Positions 24,978 through 33,867 are shown, numbered from the stretch's first letter. The stretch is DNA of 64,000 nucleotides from Mycolicibacterium komossense (GCF_025822605.1 NZ_JACKTY010000043.1:20537-84536), one strand, 5' to 3'. Numbers and translations are program-made. Notes: generated by a model not told the origin, from the letters alone.

Positions 24978-25265
24978 CTATGTCGCTGAGAGCTGTTCGT
25001 CGACAATCTTCACTTCACCGCGGCGGGCGGCGCGGACGATGGACGCACTGAGTGCCGAACACGCCAGGAAAAGCCCGCCACCTCCGTAGGGAGCCAGCCG
25101 CTCGGCGTCTTTGCGCTCGACACACCCCGCCGACGCCACGGCGTCCCACTGCACGCTGGTCTGACTCCAGCTGCTCTTGCGGACCTGGACGCCCGCCGCG
25201 CAACGTTGGCACTGCACCGTCGTCATCGGCGCATCGTCAAGACGGTTGTCGGGGCGCAGCGTCAT
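24978..25265 (-). CDS. small cysteine-containing protein downstream of kshA
   Basis: A 95-residue soluble protein with C-x2-C near the N-terminus (VQCQRCAAGVQVRKSSWSQT), a third cysteine in ASAGCVERKD and a fourth in FLACSAL. No transmembrane segment or signal peptide. The ATG at 25265 overlaps the kshA stop as ATGA, so it is co-translated with the oxygenase. The cysteine pattern could bind iron or zinc, and a helper role for the Rieske oxygenase (cluster delivery, electron transfer or stability) is an attractive guess. I do not recognise a named family, and the four cysteines do not match a standard ferredoxin spacing. Confidence 0.75.
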   Translation of the reverse strand: MTLRPDNRLDDAPMTTVQCQRCAAGVQVRKSSWSQTSVQWDAVASAGCVERKDAERLAPYGGGGLFLACSALSASIVRAARRGEVKIVDEQLSAT

Positions 25266-26407
25266 CCCGCTGCTTCCGACACCGCGGCCTTGGCGGCGAT
25301 GTTGTCCTCGATCTCCTTCATCCACGCCTCACTGGGGCGGGTCGTGTCGAGTTCAAATTCGAAGCGGTCGACCATATCCGGTGTCACGTCGGCGGCGTCA
25401 ACGTAGAACTGTTCGTACCAGCGTCGCAGCTGATACACCGGGCCATCTTCTTCGACGAGCAGAGGGTTGTCGATACGCGCCTTGCTGCGCCAGATGGCGA
25501 CATCCTGTTCGAAGCCCATCTTGACGAAGTCACCGAGCGCGACGGCGGTTTGGATGGCGAGTTCTTCGGGTAGGAATTCGGACTTCTCCACGACGATGCC
25601 ATACTGCAGCACAAAGGAATTCGCGTCGATGGGGTAGTGGCAGTTGATCAAGACCGTGCGCTGATCGCTGGCCTCGTAGTGGTAGATCAGATCATCGATC
25701 ATGAACGACGGTCCGTGATACGACGCCAACGACGTCGTGCCAAGCATTTTGGCACCTTCCGTGCCGTGCAGGTCGGGGCGACTGCCGCTCTTCATGTACT
25801 GAGTCGCTACATGCCCTTCGAAGATGTTCTTGAAATGGGTGGGCAGCGAACCGTGAATATAGAAGAAGTGGGCCATATCGACGACGTTGTCGATGACTTC
25901 GCGACAGTTCGTGTTGACGACCGTGGTGTACCAATGCCAATCGGTCCAGTTGTCGCTCGTTGCCCCTTCGATACGGGGGATGGTGACATCGGCCGGAGGC
26001 GCTTTGCGTTCGGGATCGTTCCAGACAAATAGCATTCCGTCCTGCTCCAGGGTGGTCCACGTGGCCGTCCTGGCCAGGCGAGGGACTCTGCGGCTGTACG
26101 GCACGTTCTTGCATCGGCCGTCGCCGCCCCAGCGCCAGTCGTGGAACGGGCAGGCGATCTCGTTGCCTTTCACCTGGCCGCCGGACAGGTCTCCGCCCAT
26201 GTGCCTGCAGTAGCTGTCGAGGACGTTGATCACGCCGTCGGCGCCGCGGAACACCACCAGCTTCTCGCCGAAAGCGTTGACCTGGTGAGGTTTTCCGTCG
26301 CCGAAGGCCTTTGTCAATCCGAGGCAGTGCCATCCTCGTGCGAACCGGGTCGGCGCCGCGTCGGCCTCGATCAGTCGAACGTCGTCACGCTGGCTTTCGG
26401 GGGTCAT
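25262..26407 (-). CDS. kshA: 3-ketosteroid 9-alpha-monooxygenase, oxygenase component
   Basis: A 381-residue Rieske oxygenase. The 2Fe-2S ligands C67-x-H69 and C86-x2-H89 (SYCRHMGG, ACPFHDW) have the same positions as in characterised KshA. The mononuclear iron histidines are H180 and H185 in DMAHFFYIHG, and the later aspartate lies in GFEQDVAIW. It 9-alpha-hydroxylates 3-ketosteroids, which with KstD triggers spontaneous opening of ring B. ATG at 26407 follows AAGGACGG; the open frame upstream is spurious. It is divergent from kstD. The KshB reductase it needs is not in the window. Confidence 0.92.
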   Translation of the reverse strand: MTPESQRDDVRLIEADAAPTRFARGWHCLGLTKAFGDGKPHQVNAFGEKLVVFRGADGVINVLDSYCRHMGGDLSGGQVKGNEIACPFHDWRWGGDGRCKNVPYSRRVPRLARTATWTTLEQDGMLFVWNDPERKAPPADVTIPRIEGATSDNWTDWHWYTTVVNTNCREVIDNVVDMAHFFYIHGSLPTHFKNIFEGHVATQYMKSGSRPDLHGTEGAKMLGTTSLASYHGPSFMIDDLIYHYEASDQRTVLINCHYPIDANSFVLQYGIVVEKSEFLPEELAIQTAVALGDFVKMGFEQDVAIWRSKARIDNPLLVEEDGPVYQLRRWYEQFYVDAADVTPDMVDRFEFELDTTRPSEAWMKEIEDNIAAKAAVSEAAG

Positions 26408-26450
26408 CTTGGACCGTCCTTGTGCTTGGCTGGGGGTCGGTAGTGCAAGT

Positions 26451-26466
26451 GATTCAATCGCGAATC
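26451..26466. promoter_or_regulatory. inverted repeat between kshA and kstD
   Basis: GATTC at 26451-26455 and GAATC at 26462-26466 form 5-bp arms around AATCGC in the 137-bp divergent promoter region. I could not find the classical KstR-type AAC-N2-GTT palindrome here, so this weak repeat is only a candidate site for the KstR-like regulator encoded at 24365. Confidence 0.3.
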
Positions 26467-26544
26467 CTGCGTTGATTGCAGGCGGTGTTCCGCTCATCAG
26501 GACAGCGATGTCACTGGGTGAACGGACTGACCTAGGTTTCGCTC

Positions 26545-28251
26545 GTGACGACTCCGCATTCTTCGACGATCCCTTCCGGACTGCCCGTGGGCGACACCAC
26601 CGTTGACCTGCTGGTCGTCGGATCGGGCAGCGGTATGGCAGCGGCCCTCGCGGCCCACGAAAGCGGTTTGTCCGTGCTGATCGTGGAGAAGTCGTCCGTC
26701 ATCGGCGGATCCACCGCGCGATCAGGTGGTGCAGTGTGGTTGCCCGCCAGCCCGGTGCTGGCCGAGGCCGGTGCCGGTGACACCGCCGAACGCGCCGGCA
26801 CCTATCTCAAGTCTGTTGTGGGAGAGAGCACGTCGGCTTCGAGAGGTGCCGCGTTCCTCGCCAACCTGACTCCAGCTGTGGAGATGTTGCGGCGCACCAC
26901 GCCGATACGCCTGTTCTGGGCCAAGGACTACTCGGACTACCACCCCGAAGCGCCAGGGGGTTCGGCCGCGGGTCGTACCTGTGAATGCCGCCCGTTGGAC
27001 ACCTCGATACTCGGCGAATACCGCTCTCGGCTCCGTGAGGGAGTCATGAAGGTGTCTGTTCCCATGCCGACCACCGGTGCCGACTACCGCTGGCTCAACC
27101 TGATGGCGCGGGTGCCGAGGAAGGGGCTGCCCTTGGTCGCGAAGCGGCTGGCGCAGGGCGTAGGAGGGCTGCTGCTCGGCCGGCATTACGTCGCGGGTGG
27201 GCAGGCTCTGGCGGCCGGGCTGTTCTCGGGTGTTCTCAAGGCCGGGATACCTGTCTGGACGGACACGACTCTGACCCAGTTGATCACCGAGGCCGGCAAG
27301 GTCACCGGCGCGGTGGTGGAACAGGACGGTAAGGACTACACCATTACCGCTCGACGCGGCGTTGTGCTGGCCGCCGGTGGATTCGACCACAGCATGGATA
27401 TGCGATGGAAGTTCCAGTCCGAGGCGTTGCAGCCGCATGCCAGCCTGGGCGCGGAGACCAACACCGGCGACGCGATCCGGATCGGCCAGGAAGTCGGCGC
27501 CGCCATCGATCTGATGGAGCAGTCCTGGTGGTTTCCCGCGGTCTCCCCGCTTCCGGGGGGGTCGCCGGCAGTCATGCTGGCCGAGCGATCGCTACCCGGC
27601 TCGCTCATCGTCGACCAAGACGGGGAGCGTTTCACCAACGAGTCGGCTGACTACATGTCCTTCGGCCAGAGTGTCCTGGCCAGGGAGCGCGCCGGGCGTC
27701 CAGTTGAATCCATGTGGATCATCTTCGATCAGCAGTACCGCAACGGTTATGTGTTTGCCGCGGAACTCTTTCCGCGAATGCCGATCCCGCAGGCCTGGTA
27801 CGACGCCGGTATCGCCCACAAGTCCGAAGACATGGGTGACCTTGCCAGCCAGATCGGGGTGCCGCGAGAACGGTTCTTGGACACCATCTCCCGATTCAAC
27901 GACGGGGCCTACGCTGGTGACGATCCCGACTTCCGTCGCGGGCAAAGCGCCTATGACCGCTACTACGGCGACCCGACGGTGACTCCGAACCCGAATCTGC
28001 GGCCGCTGACCCAGGGCCCGTTCTACGCGGTCAAGATGGTGTTGAGCGATCTGGGGACGTGCGGTGGCCTGCGGGCCGACGACCGCGCTCGGGTGCTGCG
28101 CGAAGACGGCACGGCGATCGAGGGTCTTTACGCACTGGGCAATGCTGCCGCCAACGTGTTCGGTGCCACCTACCCGGGCGCTGGGGCAACGATCGCCCAG
28201 GGCCTGGTCTTCGGCTATATCGCAGCCCGGGACGCGGCCGCAGCTCGCTAA
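26545..28251 (+). CDS. kstD: 3-ketosteroid delta-1-dehydrogenase
   Basis: A 568-residue FAD flavoprotein that introduces the C1-C2 double bond in 3-ketosteroids. The FAD motif VVGSGSGMAAALAA is at residues 24-37, then GGSTARSGGAVWLP, the RHYVAGGQALAAGL segment, and the C-terminal GNAAANVFGATYPGAGATIAQG block, whose YPGAG holds the catalytic tyrosine/glycine region of KstD enzymes. GTG at 26545 has only a weak upstream signal. It is divergent from kshA, and together they would produce the 9,10-seco intermediate. Its stop overlaps the convergent PadR gene by 4 bp. Confidence 0.93.
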   Translation: MTTPHSSTIPSGLPVGDTTVDLLVVGSGSGMAAALAAHESGLSVLIVEKSSVIGGSTARSGGAVWLPASPVLAEAGAGDTAERAGTYLKSVVGESTSASRGAAFLANLTPAVEMLRRTTPIRLFWAKDYSDYHPEAPGGSAAGRTCECRPLDTSILGEYRSRLREGVMKVSVPMPTTGADYRWLNLMARVPRKGLPLVAKRLAQGVGGLLLGRHYVAGGQALAAGLFSGVLKAGIPVWTDTTLTQLITEAGKVTGAVVEQDGKDYTITARRGVVLAAGGFDHSMDMRWKFQSEALQPHASLGAETNTGDAIRIGQEVGAAIDLMEQSWWFPAVSPLPGGSPAVMLAERSLPGSLIVDQDGERFTNESADYMSFGQSVLARERAGRPVESMWIIFDQQYRNGYVFAAELFPRMPIPQAWYDAGIAHKSEDMGDLASQIGVPRERFLDTISRFNDGAYAGDDPDFRRGQSAYDRYYGDPTVTPNPNLRPLTQGPFYAVKMVLSDLGTCGGLRADDRARVLREDGTAIEGLYALGNAAANVFGATYPGAGATIAQGLVFGYIAARDAAAAR

Positions 28252-28913
28252 GCCTGCTTGCCCTCCACGTTGACCTTCTCTCCGATCTCGTCCCAGTACC
28301 GCGGAGCGGGGGCGCTGCCGGGGCCTCCCGAACGGCCGAATGCCTCCTCAGCCTCGTCGAGGTCCTTCATCATCTGCAAGGCAAGCTCACGCTCGCTGGC
28401 GTAGTAACGCGACGCCCATTGCAGTGCCAGCCGCGAGTAGGCCCACGCATCCACTGTTTCGGCGACCTGGGCGTCATGTGTCGCCTGCCGCAGCATGTCT
28501 TCGGCGAATTCGACGTGCTCTTGCAGCAGATCCTTGAGCTTCTCTGGGCCGGCGAGGTTTCCGAACGCCACTCGCAACAACACACTGTGTTTGAGCATGG
28601 GCGGCTCGGCCGGAGTGTCGTTGGCCCACCTGGTCACCGCTTCGAGTCCTGCCGCGGTGATCTTGTAGAGGCGGCGATTGCGGGCACCGTTGTCGTGATC
28701 CATCCGCGAGGTGACCAGCCCGAGCTTCTCGAGCTTCTTGAGCTCAGCGTAGATCTGACTGAATTGAGGGCTCCAGTAGAAGTACCGGATGCTCCACTCG
28801 GTCACCTTCTTCACGTCGTACCCGGAAAGTTCCCTCTCGGGTGACAGAATGGCCAGGATGGCCCAGCTGGTCGCGGCCAGCGTCGCCTTTGCTGCGGGAT
28901 CCTCGTCTGCCAT
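28248..28913 (-). CDS. PadR family transcriptional regulator
   Basis: A 221-residue PadR protein. The N-terminal winged helix (SWAILAILSPERELSGYDVKK, QIYAELKKLEKLGLV, NRRLYKITAAGLEAV) is followed by a helical dimerisation region (EHVEFAEDMLRQA, WASRYYASERELALQMMKDLDEAEEAF). PadR members repress catabolic or efflux genes in response to phenolics or hydrophobic ligands. It is divergent from a hot-dog thioesterase; an 8-base palindrome AACATGTT at 28971-28978 in the shared gap is a possible site. Target not established. Confidence 0.9.
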   Translation of the reverse strand: MADEDPAAKATLAATSWAILAILSPERELSGYDVKKVTEWSIRYFYWSPQFSQIYAELKKLEKLGLVTSRMDHDNGARNRRLYKITAAGLEAVTRWANDTPAEPPMLKHSVLLRVAFGNLAGPEKLKDLLQEHVEFAEDMLRQATHDAQVAETVDAWAYSRLALQWASRYYASERELALQMMKDLDEAEEAFGRSGGPGSAPAPRYWDEIGEKVNVEGKQA

Positions 28914-29038
28914 GTCGAAAGACTAACAATGTGTAACCCCGGGGAAGGTGTGCTGACCGCTGGCCGGGAGAACATGTTGCGGACCGTCGTGGTTATCGGT
29001 CAGCCTGCCACCACCGACGACACCGACGACGGAGACCG

Positions 29039-29623
29039 ATGACTGAGCTGCCCGCGCTCGCTGCCGTATACGAGCCATTGGCCAGCTCGGTCCGCGAGCT
29101 CATCGATGTCACCATCCGCACCGAGGTTGACGCCGCCACTGTGCTCAAGGCTCGAGCACTCATCGACACCGCTGCGCATGAGCTCAGCAGGGCGCTGATG
29201 CCCGGCGCGTTCGGCTTGCGGACGATTTCCGATGGTCAGGGCAGCGCGTGGGGCAACGTCGTCATCGGTATCCGCAATCCCGTCGCGCCACCTCTGGTCA
29301 TACATCACGAGCCAGACGGGCAGGTGTGGACGGAGTTCGAACTCGGGGCGGCCTTCGAAGGTCCAGCCGGGCACGTGCACGGCGGGATCAGCGCCATGGT
29401 GCTCGACCATGTGCTAGGCGCTACTGCCCATCAGCCCGGCCGGCCCGCTTACACCGGAACCCTCACTCTTCGGTACGTGCGGGGAACACCATTGGGCCCG
29501 CTACGGGCGCAGGCGCGCGTGGTGCGGGTCGAGGGAGTCAAAACCTTTGCCGCCGGGGAGATCAGCGATGAGCAGGGCGTCACGGTGCAGGCCGAAGGGG
29601 TCTTCATCCACCCTAAGTCGTAG
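29039..29623 (+). CDS. hot-dog fold thioesterase (PaaI-like)
   Basis: A 194-residue protein with the acyl-CoA thioesterase hot-dog signature GHVHGGISAMVLDHVLGATA at about residues 117-136, followed by YTGTLTLRYVRGTPLGPLRA. The N-terminal 60 residues are a helical extension. It would hydrolyse an acyl- or aryl-CoA thioester. ATG at 29039 follows GGAG. It lies alone between the divergent PadR gene and the convergent end of the 13-gene operon, so it may be PadR-controlled. Confidence 0.85.
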   Translation: MTELPALAAVYEPLASSVRELIDVTIRTEVDAATVLKARALIDTAAHELSRALMPGAFGLRTISDGQGSAWGNVVIGIRNPVAPPLVIHHEPDGQVWTEFELGAAFEGPAGHVHGGISAMVLDHVLGATAHQPGRPAYTGTLTLRYVRGTPLGPLRAQARVVRVEGVKTFAAGEISDEQGVTVQAEGVFIHPKS

Positions 29624-29641
29624 CCGAGTCCCCCCAGCGAG

Positions 29642-30433
29642 CTAGAGGACCGACTTCATCTGCTTGGCAATGAATCGCGTGGTGAGTCTCGCCGAGATGC
29701 GCGTCAGAGCGTTGAGCAGACGAGCATCGGTACCGACCAACACGCGGAAAGCGTCCTTGGCGATGCCATCGACGATGCTCTTCGCTGCCACCTCGGGTGT
29801 CGTGGAACGCACCTTGCGGGTGCCGGTGTCGAGCTTCTGCACCCCGGAGTTCCCCGTCAGATCGGTACTGACGTTGCCCGGAAAGATGGTGACGACATGG
29901 ATATCGGTGTCGAGAAGCTCGGCGTAGAGACCTTCGCTGAATTGCTTGACCGCACCCTTGCTGGCACCGTAGAGGGTCTGACCGGCGAAGGGGACCAACG
30001 CGGCCAAGCTCGACATGTTGGTCAGATTGGCCTCCGGGCGCTGCAGCAGGATCGGCAGGAATGTCCGGCACATTGTCACCGTTCCCCAGAAATTCACATC
30101 GATGATGCGGTCGATCTCGTCGTCGGACAGTGCGGTGACGGGCACGAATCGGTGAATGATGCCGGCGATGTTCACCACACCGTCGATCTGTCCGTGCGCG
30201 TCGGTGACTGCGGCCGGCAGGGTTGCGACTGCGATCGGGTCGGTGACGTTGACGGTGTGCGTCGACACGGCGCCCCTCGCTGTCCGCGAAAGACGCTCAG
30301 TTTCGATCAGGCCCTGCTCGTCGAGGTCGACTGCGGCTACCCGAGCGCCTCGACGCGCCAGTTCGAGCACCACCTGGCGTCCGATCCCGTTGCCGCCGCC
30401 CGTCACGACGAAGACCCGCTCGGCGAAGTCCAT
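29642..30433 (-). CDS. SDR family NAD(P)-dependent oxidoreductase
   Basis: A 263-residue SDR with TGGGNGIG at 11-18, NIAG and catalytic YGASKGA. The C-terminus is longer than classical SDRs and carries a basic tail (ARLTTRFIAKQMKSVL), like SDRs that act on membrane lipids or sterols. ATG at 30433 follows AAGGAC. It is the last gene of the long leftward operon, 34 bp after the NTF2-like gene. Confidence 0.87.
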   Translation of the reverse strand: MDFAERVFVVTGGGNGIGRQVVLELARRGARVAAVDLDEQGLIETERLSRTARGAVSTHTVNVTDPIAVATLPAAVTDAHGQIDGVVNIAGIIHRFVPVTALSDDEIDRIIDVNFWGTVTMCRTFLPILLQRPEANLTNMSSLAALVPFAGQTLYGASKGAVKQFSEGLYAELLDTDIHVVTIFPGNVSTDLTGNSGVQKLDTGTRKVRSTTPEVAAKSIVDGIAKDAFRVLVGTDARLLNALTRISARLTTRFIAKQMKSVL

Positions 30434-30467
30434 GATGGAGTCCTTCAGATGGGGTATGCCTCGGGGT

Positions 30468-30944
30468 TCAGCCGAGCTCGCCGTTTGCGCTGAGAATTGT
30501 TGGGTCGCCGGTATTCATCGCCCAGGAGGCGTCTCGTCGCACGATGCGCCATCCCTCGGCGCGCCGCTCCCACTGGTCGGTGTACTCGCCATTCGAATCG
30601 AACACGGGCCCGACGAAGTCGCCGACGCGCTGATGCCGCGCCTGAACGTAAGCGTGACTCACCGCGCGGTCGCCATCGACGTCCACGAAGATGCTACCGA
30701 TCAGATGCTGAGTTCCACCGCAATGATCCAGATGGTGGCTCATCAGCGCTCGCAGTGCGGCGAGGCCCTGCTCGACTTGTCCTGAGCCATAGTCGAACTG
30801 GACGTCATCGGCAAACACCTCCGTCAACGAATCAAACCTCTTGGTATCGGCGATTCGTGCGAACCGGGCGAGCGCGCGGTGGATATCGCGTTCGTCGAGC
30901 AGTGTTTGGATGCCTGAGTTCCTGTCACGTGTGGCCTCGGGCAT
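30468..30944 (-). CDS. nuclear transport factor 2-like (SnoaL) family protein
   Basis: A 158-residue alpha+beta cone protein. Typical text is DERDIHRALARFARIADTKRFDSLTEVFADDVQFDYGSG, followed by the histidine-rich MSHHLDHCGGTQHLIG and the AYVQARHQ strand. Such proteins act as isomerases, dehydratases or lactonases on polycyclic compounds; ketosteroid isomerase shares the fold. The start codon overlaps the upstream SDR stop by one base (TAATG), indicating coupling. Catalytic residues cannot be assigned. Confidence 0.82.
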   Translation of the reverse strand: MPEATRDRNSGIQTLLDERDIHRALARFARIADTKRFDSLTEVFADDVQFDYGSGQVEQGLAALRALMSHHLDHCGGTQHLIGSIFVDVDGDRAVSHAYVQARHQRVGDFVGPVFDSNGEYTDQWERRAEGWRIVRRDASWAMNTGDPTILSANGELG

Positions 30945-31726
30945 TAGGCGTGTGCGCCCCCGTCGACACGGATTTCGGTACCGGTGATGAACCGGCCGTC
31001 GTCGGAGGCAACCATGGCGATCACCGCGGCGACCGCACCGGGATCGCCCAGGATCTCGTTGTCCCGGCCACCGATCAATGGGGTCTGTTTGGCCCAGAGC
31101 CCGATGTCATAGCCTTCGGGCATCTTGTCCAGGGTCGACATCGCCAAAGCTGTTGCCACACCACCGGGCTGGATGTTGACCGCGCGCAACCCCTGCTTGG
31201 AGTACTCGAGTGCCAAGGCGTGAGTGAACGCCAAGACGCCGCCCTTGCTGGCGGCGTAGGCCGCCATGTAAGGATGCGCAAACGACGCGGCGGTAGAGGT
31301 GAAGTTCACCACCACGCCGTGACCGGACTCCAGCAGCGACGGGAGTGCCTGGCGGGTCATCAGAAACGTCCCGGTCAGGTTCACCGCCAGCGTGTCGTTC
31401 CAGTCGGCCAGCGTGTGCTCGTGAGTATGGGCGCAGCGCTGGATCGCGGCGGCGTTCACCAGAACGTCGAGACCACCGAGATCAGTCACCGCTGCGTCGA
31501 CGGCCGCGGCCACCGCGCCCTCGGACGATATGTCGAGAACCGCTGTGGTGAGCCGCTTTCCGTTGCCCGCCTCGTCGGCGGCGGCGGTAGTGGCGGCCAG
31601 TCCTGCCTCGGACACGTCGTACGCCACAACGGTGGCATCCTCGTCGAGCAGGCGCGCCACCGTAGCTGCGCCGATCCCTGAGCCGGCGCCGGTCACGATG
31701 ACTTTTCGATCGGTGAATCGCTGCAT
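30944..31726 (-). CDS. SDR family oxidoreductase
   Basis: A 260-residue classical SDR with TGAGSGIG at 12-19, VNAAA in place of NNAG, and catalytic YAASKGG. The C-terminal FITGTEIRVDGGAHA is the usual tetramer edge. An aspartate after beta-2 (VVAYDVS) suggests NAD(H). It is coupled to the following NTF2-like gene by TAATG and lies 19 bp after the gene of unknown family at 31746-32822. Likely a hydroxy-/keto-steroid or hydroxyacyl dehydrogenase. Confidence 0.87.
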   Translation of the reverse strand: MQRFTDRKVIVTGAGSGIGAATVARLLDEDATVVAYDVSEAGLAATTAAADEAGNGKRLTTAVLDISSEGAVAAAVDAAVTDLGGLDVLVNAAAIQRCAHTHEHTLADWNDTLAVNLTGTFLMTRQALPSLLESGHGVVVNFTSTAASFAHPYMAAYAASKGGVLAFTHALALEYSKQGLRAVNIQPGGVATALAMSTLDKMPEGYDIGLWAKQTPLIGGRDNEILGDPGAVAAVIAMVASDDGRFITGTEIRVDGGAHA

Positions 31727-31745
31727 GGTTTCCGTCTCTTCCGGG

Positions 31746-32822
31746 TCAGGCCAACTGAAAAGCGCTCAGCGGTGCCTCGTCCGGGTACACAGCCGGAGCG
31801 CCGGGATCGTAGGCGGCGTTGAGCGCACCGATGAACTCGGGATCGTGCAGAGGGGCACTCGGGATGTCGAGTTTGATACCGGTCTTGGCGAGGTTGTCGA
31901 CCAGCATGTCGATCGCCTTGTCGATGGTGAGGTCGTCAGACCCGTCCATGTTCTTCTTCAGCTCGTCGAGGTCTGCGAACACCTCAGCCGACCAGTGCAC
32001 CAGGAAGCGCAGCTCGTCGGTGTGGTGCCGGGCGATCACCTTGTCATCGTTCTTGAGCAGCCAGTGATCTCGGTCCTGTGGATCACCTGTGAAGACGGTG
32101 TCGAACGCCAGGCCGGCCGGCATCTGTTGTTCCAGTGGGCCGTTGGCCTCCCCGCGGTGCATCATCATCTCGTTCTGGACCACCACGCCACGGTTGTATA
32201 CCGGGGGGAGCAGGCGACCCGGCGCCCGCAGTGGCCCCTCGGGCCAGTAGGTGAAGCCACTGTTTTCGTCATGGGAGAACCAGGTGATCACCTGGGCCAT
32301 CTTGATCAGATAGTCGGTGAACAGACCCGACTTACCCATCACGCTGCACAGCCAGGTGGGTGCGTTCTCGTGGCGCACGCCGCGGAAGCTCGGCGAGTCC
32401 AGATGCCCGGGATCGCGGTTTGCGCAAGGGCCGTTGATGTTGAACAGCATCAACTCTGGTTTGGCGTACTCGGCATTCCAGTAGGACTTCGCCTGACTGA
32501 GGAACGCCTCGTTGTAGAACACGTCGTGCAATTCGGGGTACAGCACGGCGCCGTAGTTGGCGAGGTAGCCGCGGAAAGTCGGGGTGAGGAACATGTCCAG
32601 CGACGGGGTGAAGCCCTCGGGGAACGCGCCACTCATGGTGGCCATCAACTCGTCGGCAGAGGCGAAGTGCTGGGCGATGATCAGGTTCCACGGACCCTGC
32701 GTGCGGACGACGTCAAGGAGCCGCTCCCGCTGGTCATCGGTGTAGACGTCGCTGACCTCGACGGGCGGTGAGGCGGGTCGCAGGACGTCGGACAGCGCCA
32801 TCCGCCGTTCATCGGTGAGCAT
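31746..32822 (-). CDS. protein of unknown function, possible non-heme iron oxygenase
   Basis: A 358-residue soluble protein with no family I can name. It holds H140-L-D142 in CANRDPGHLDSPSFRG and H222 in VVVQNEMMMHRGEANGP, 80 residues apart, on a background of short beta-like segments. That HxD...H arrangement is what Fe(II)/2-oxoglutarate (phytanoyl-CoA-type) oxygenases use, but a clear 2-oxoglutarate-binding arginine is not seen. ATG at 32822 follows GAGGAGA. It sits in the middle of the 13-gene catabolic operon between an esterase and an SDR, so a hydroxylation or similar step on a polycyclic substrate is a reasonable hypothesis and nothing more. Confidence 0.7.
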   Translation of the reverse strand: MLTDERRMALSDVLRPASPPVEVSDVYTDDQRERLLDVVRTQGPWNLIIAQHFASADELMATMSGAFPEGFTPSLDMFLTPTFRGYLANYGAVLYPELHDVFYNEAFLSQAKSYWNAEYAKPELMLFNINGPCANRDPGHLDSPSFRGVRHENAPTWLCSVMGKSGLFTDYLIKMAQVITWFSHDENSGFTYWPEGPLRAPGRLLPPVYNRGVVVQNEMMMHRGEANGPLEQQMPAGLAFDTVFTGDPQDRDHWLLKNDDKVIARHHTDELRFLVHWSAEVFADLDELKKNMDGSDDLTIDKAIDMLVDNLAKTGIKLDIPSAPLHDPEFIGALNAAYDPGAPAVYPDEAPLSAFQLA

Positions 32823-32916
32823 GGAGTCTCCTCTGGTCGTTCGTTAGTGGGTCGATTGTGTGGTGAATCTCAGCGTCGGGAAGCTGCGCGGTCCGGTGAC
32901 CGGGACATCAGCTGGG

Positions 32917-33867
32917 TCAAAACGGCAAGGGGTGGGCGAATTTCGCCCGGAGCAGCGCGCCGATCTCGGCGATCGCCAGCCGGCCGCGGGCCGTCGCGTC
33001 GGCGCGCATCAAAAACCCGTGGTAGACACCGGGATAGCGGGTCAAAGTGGTCTGCACCCCGGCTTCGCAGAGCCGGGCTGCGTACCGTTCGCCCCAATCC
33101 CGGATCGGATCGGATTCGGCGGTGGCGATGATCGCCGCGGGCAGCCCGGATAGATCGGCAGCATAGGCGGGTACCCGGTATTCGTCGTGCGGTGCTCCTG
33201 CCCCGGTATCGGCCAGGTTGTGCATGTAGTTGATGTCGTCGAGCGAGAGCATCGGTGCGTCGGGCAGTGCGGTGATCGACGGAGCGGCCATGTCGCGGTC
33301 CAGGCCTGGATACATCAGCACCTGGGCACAGATCCTGGGCCCGCCGTGGTCGCGGGCCGCCAGGGCCACCGCGGCTGCCAACGATCCACCCGCGCTGTCA
33401 CCGGCCACCGCGAGCCGAGTGGCATCGACGCCGAGCGTCTCGGCATTATCGGCCACCCACGTCGTAGCGGTGTAGGCATCGTCGAACTGCGCCGGCGGGG
33501 GATTTTCCGGTGCCAGCCGGTAATCGACCGACACCACGGTCGCGGCGCTGGCCGCGGCCAACATCCTGGCCAGTGGTTCGAAGGAGTGGTTGGAGCCCAA
33601 CACCATTCCGCCGCCGTGGAAATACAGCACGACAGCGGAACTGGCGTCAGTGGTGGGTCGGTAGATGCGCAGGGGGATCGGACCTGACGGGCCGGGCGCC
33701 ATGCGATCTTCGATGGCCTCCATCGGAGGCATGGTGTCGGGCAGGGGAGCCGACTCGAGACCGTCCCGGACGGCGGCCAAGCCCCGCTGGCGCATCGGCG
33801 GCACGACTCCGAATGCCGCAACTCGGGCGGCGGCGTCGGGGTCCAGTGGGGGTCGGGTCCTGGTCAT
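32917..33867 (-). CDS. alpha/beta hydrolase, hormone-sensitive-lipase family
   Basis: A 316-residue esterase (PF07859 type). The oxyanion-hole motif HGGGMVLG and the nucleophile elbow GDSAGGSLAAAV are clear, DYRLAPENPPPAQF lies between them, and the late ESDPIRDWGE aspartate and YHGFLMR histidine complete the triad. No signal peptide. ATG overlaps the upstream SDR stop as ATGA. In an operon divergent from a Baeyer-Villiger monooxygenase, it is the obvious candidate to hydrolyse the ester or lactone that enzyme makes. Confidence 0.9.
   Translation of the reverse strand: MTRTRPPLDPDAAARVAAFGVVPPMRQRGLAAVRDGLESAPLPDTMPPMEAIEDRMAPGPSGPIPLRIYRPTTDASSAVVLYFHGGGMVLGSNHSFEPLARMLAAASAATVVSVDYRLAPENPPPAQFDDAYTATTWVADNAETLGVDATRLAVAGDSAGGSLAAAVALAARDHGGPRICAQVLMYPGLDRDMAAPSITALPDAPMLSLDDINYMHNLADTGAGAPHDEYRVPAYAADLSGLPAAIIATAESDPIRDWGERYAARLCEAGVQTTLTRYPGVYHGFLMRADATARGRLAIAEIGALLRAKFAHPLPF

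Noticed and set aside
26408..26544. Canonical KstR operator between kshA and kstD
   Set aside because: I looked for paired AAC and GTT half-sites and found none convincing; only a weak GATTC/GAATC repeat is reported.
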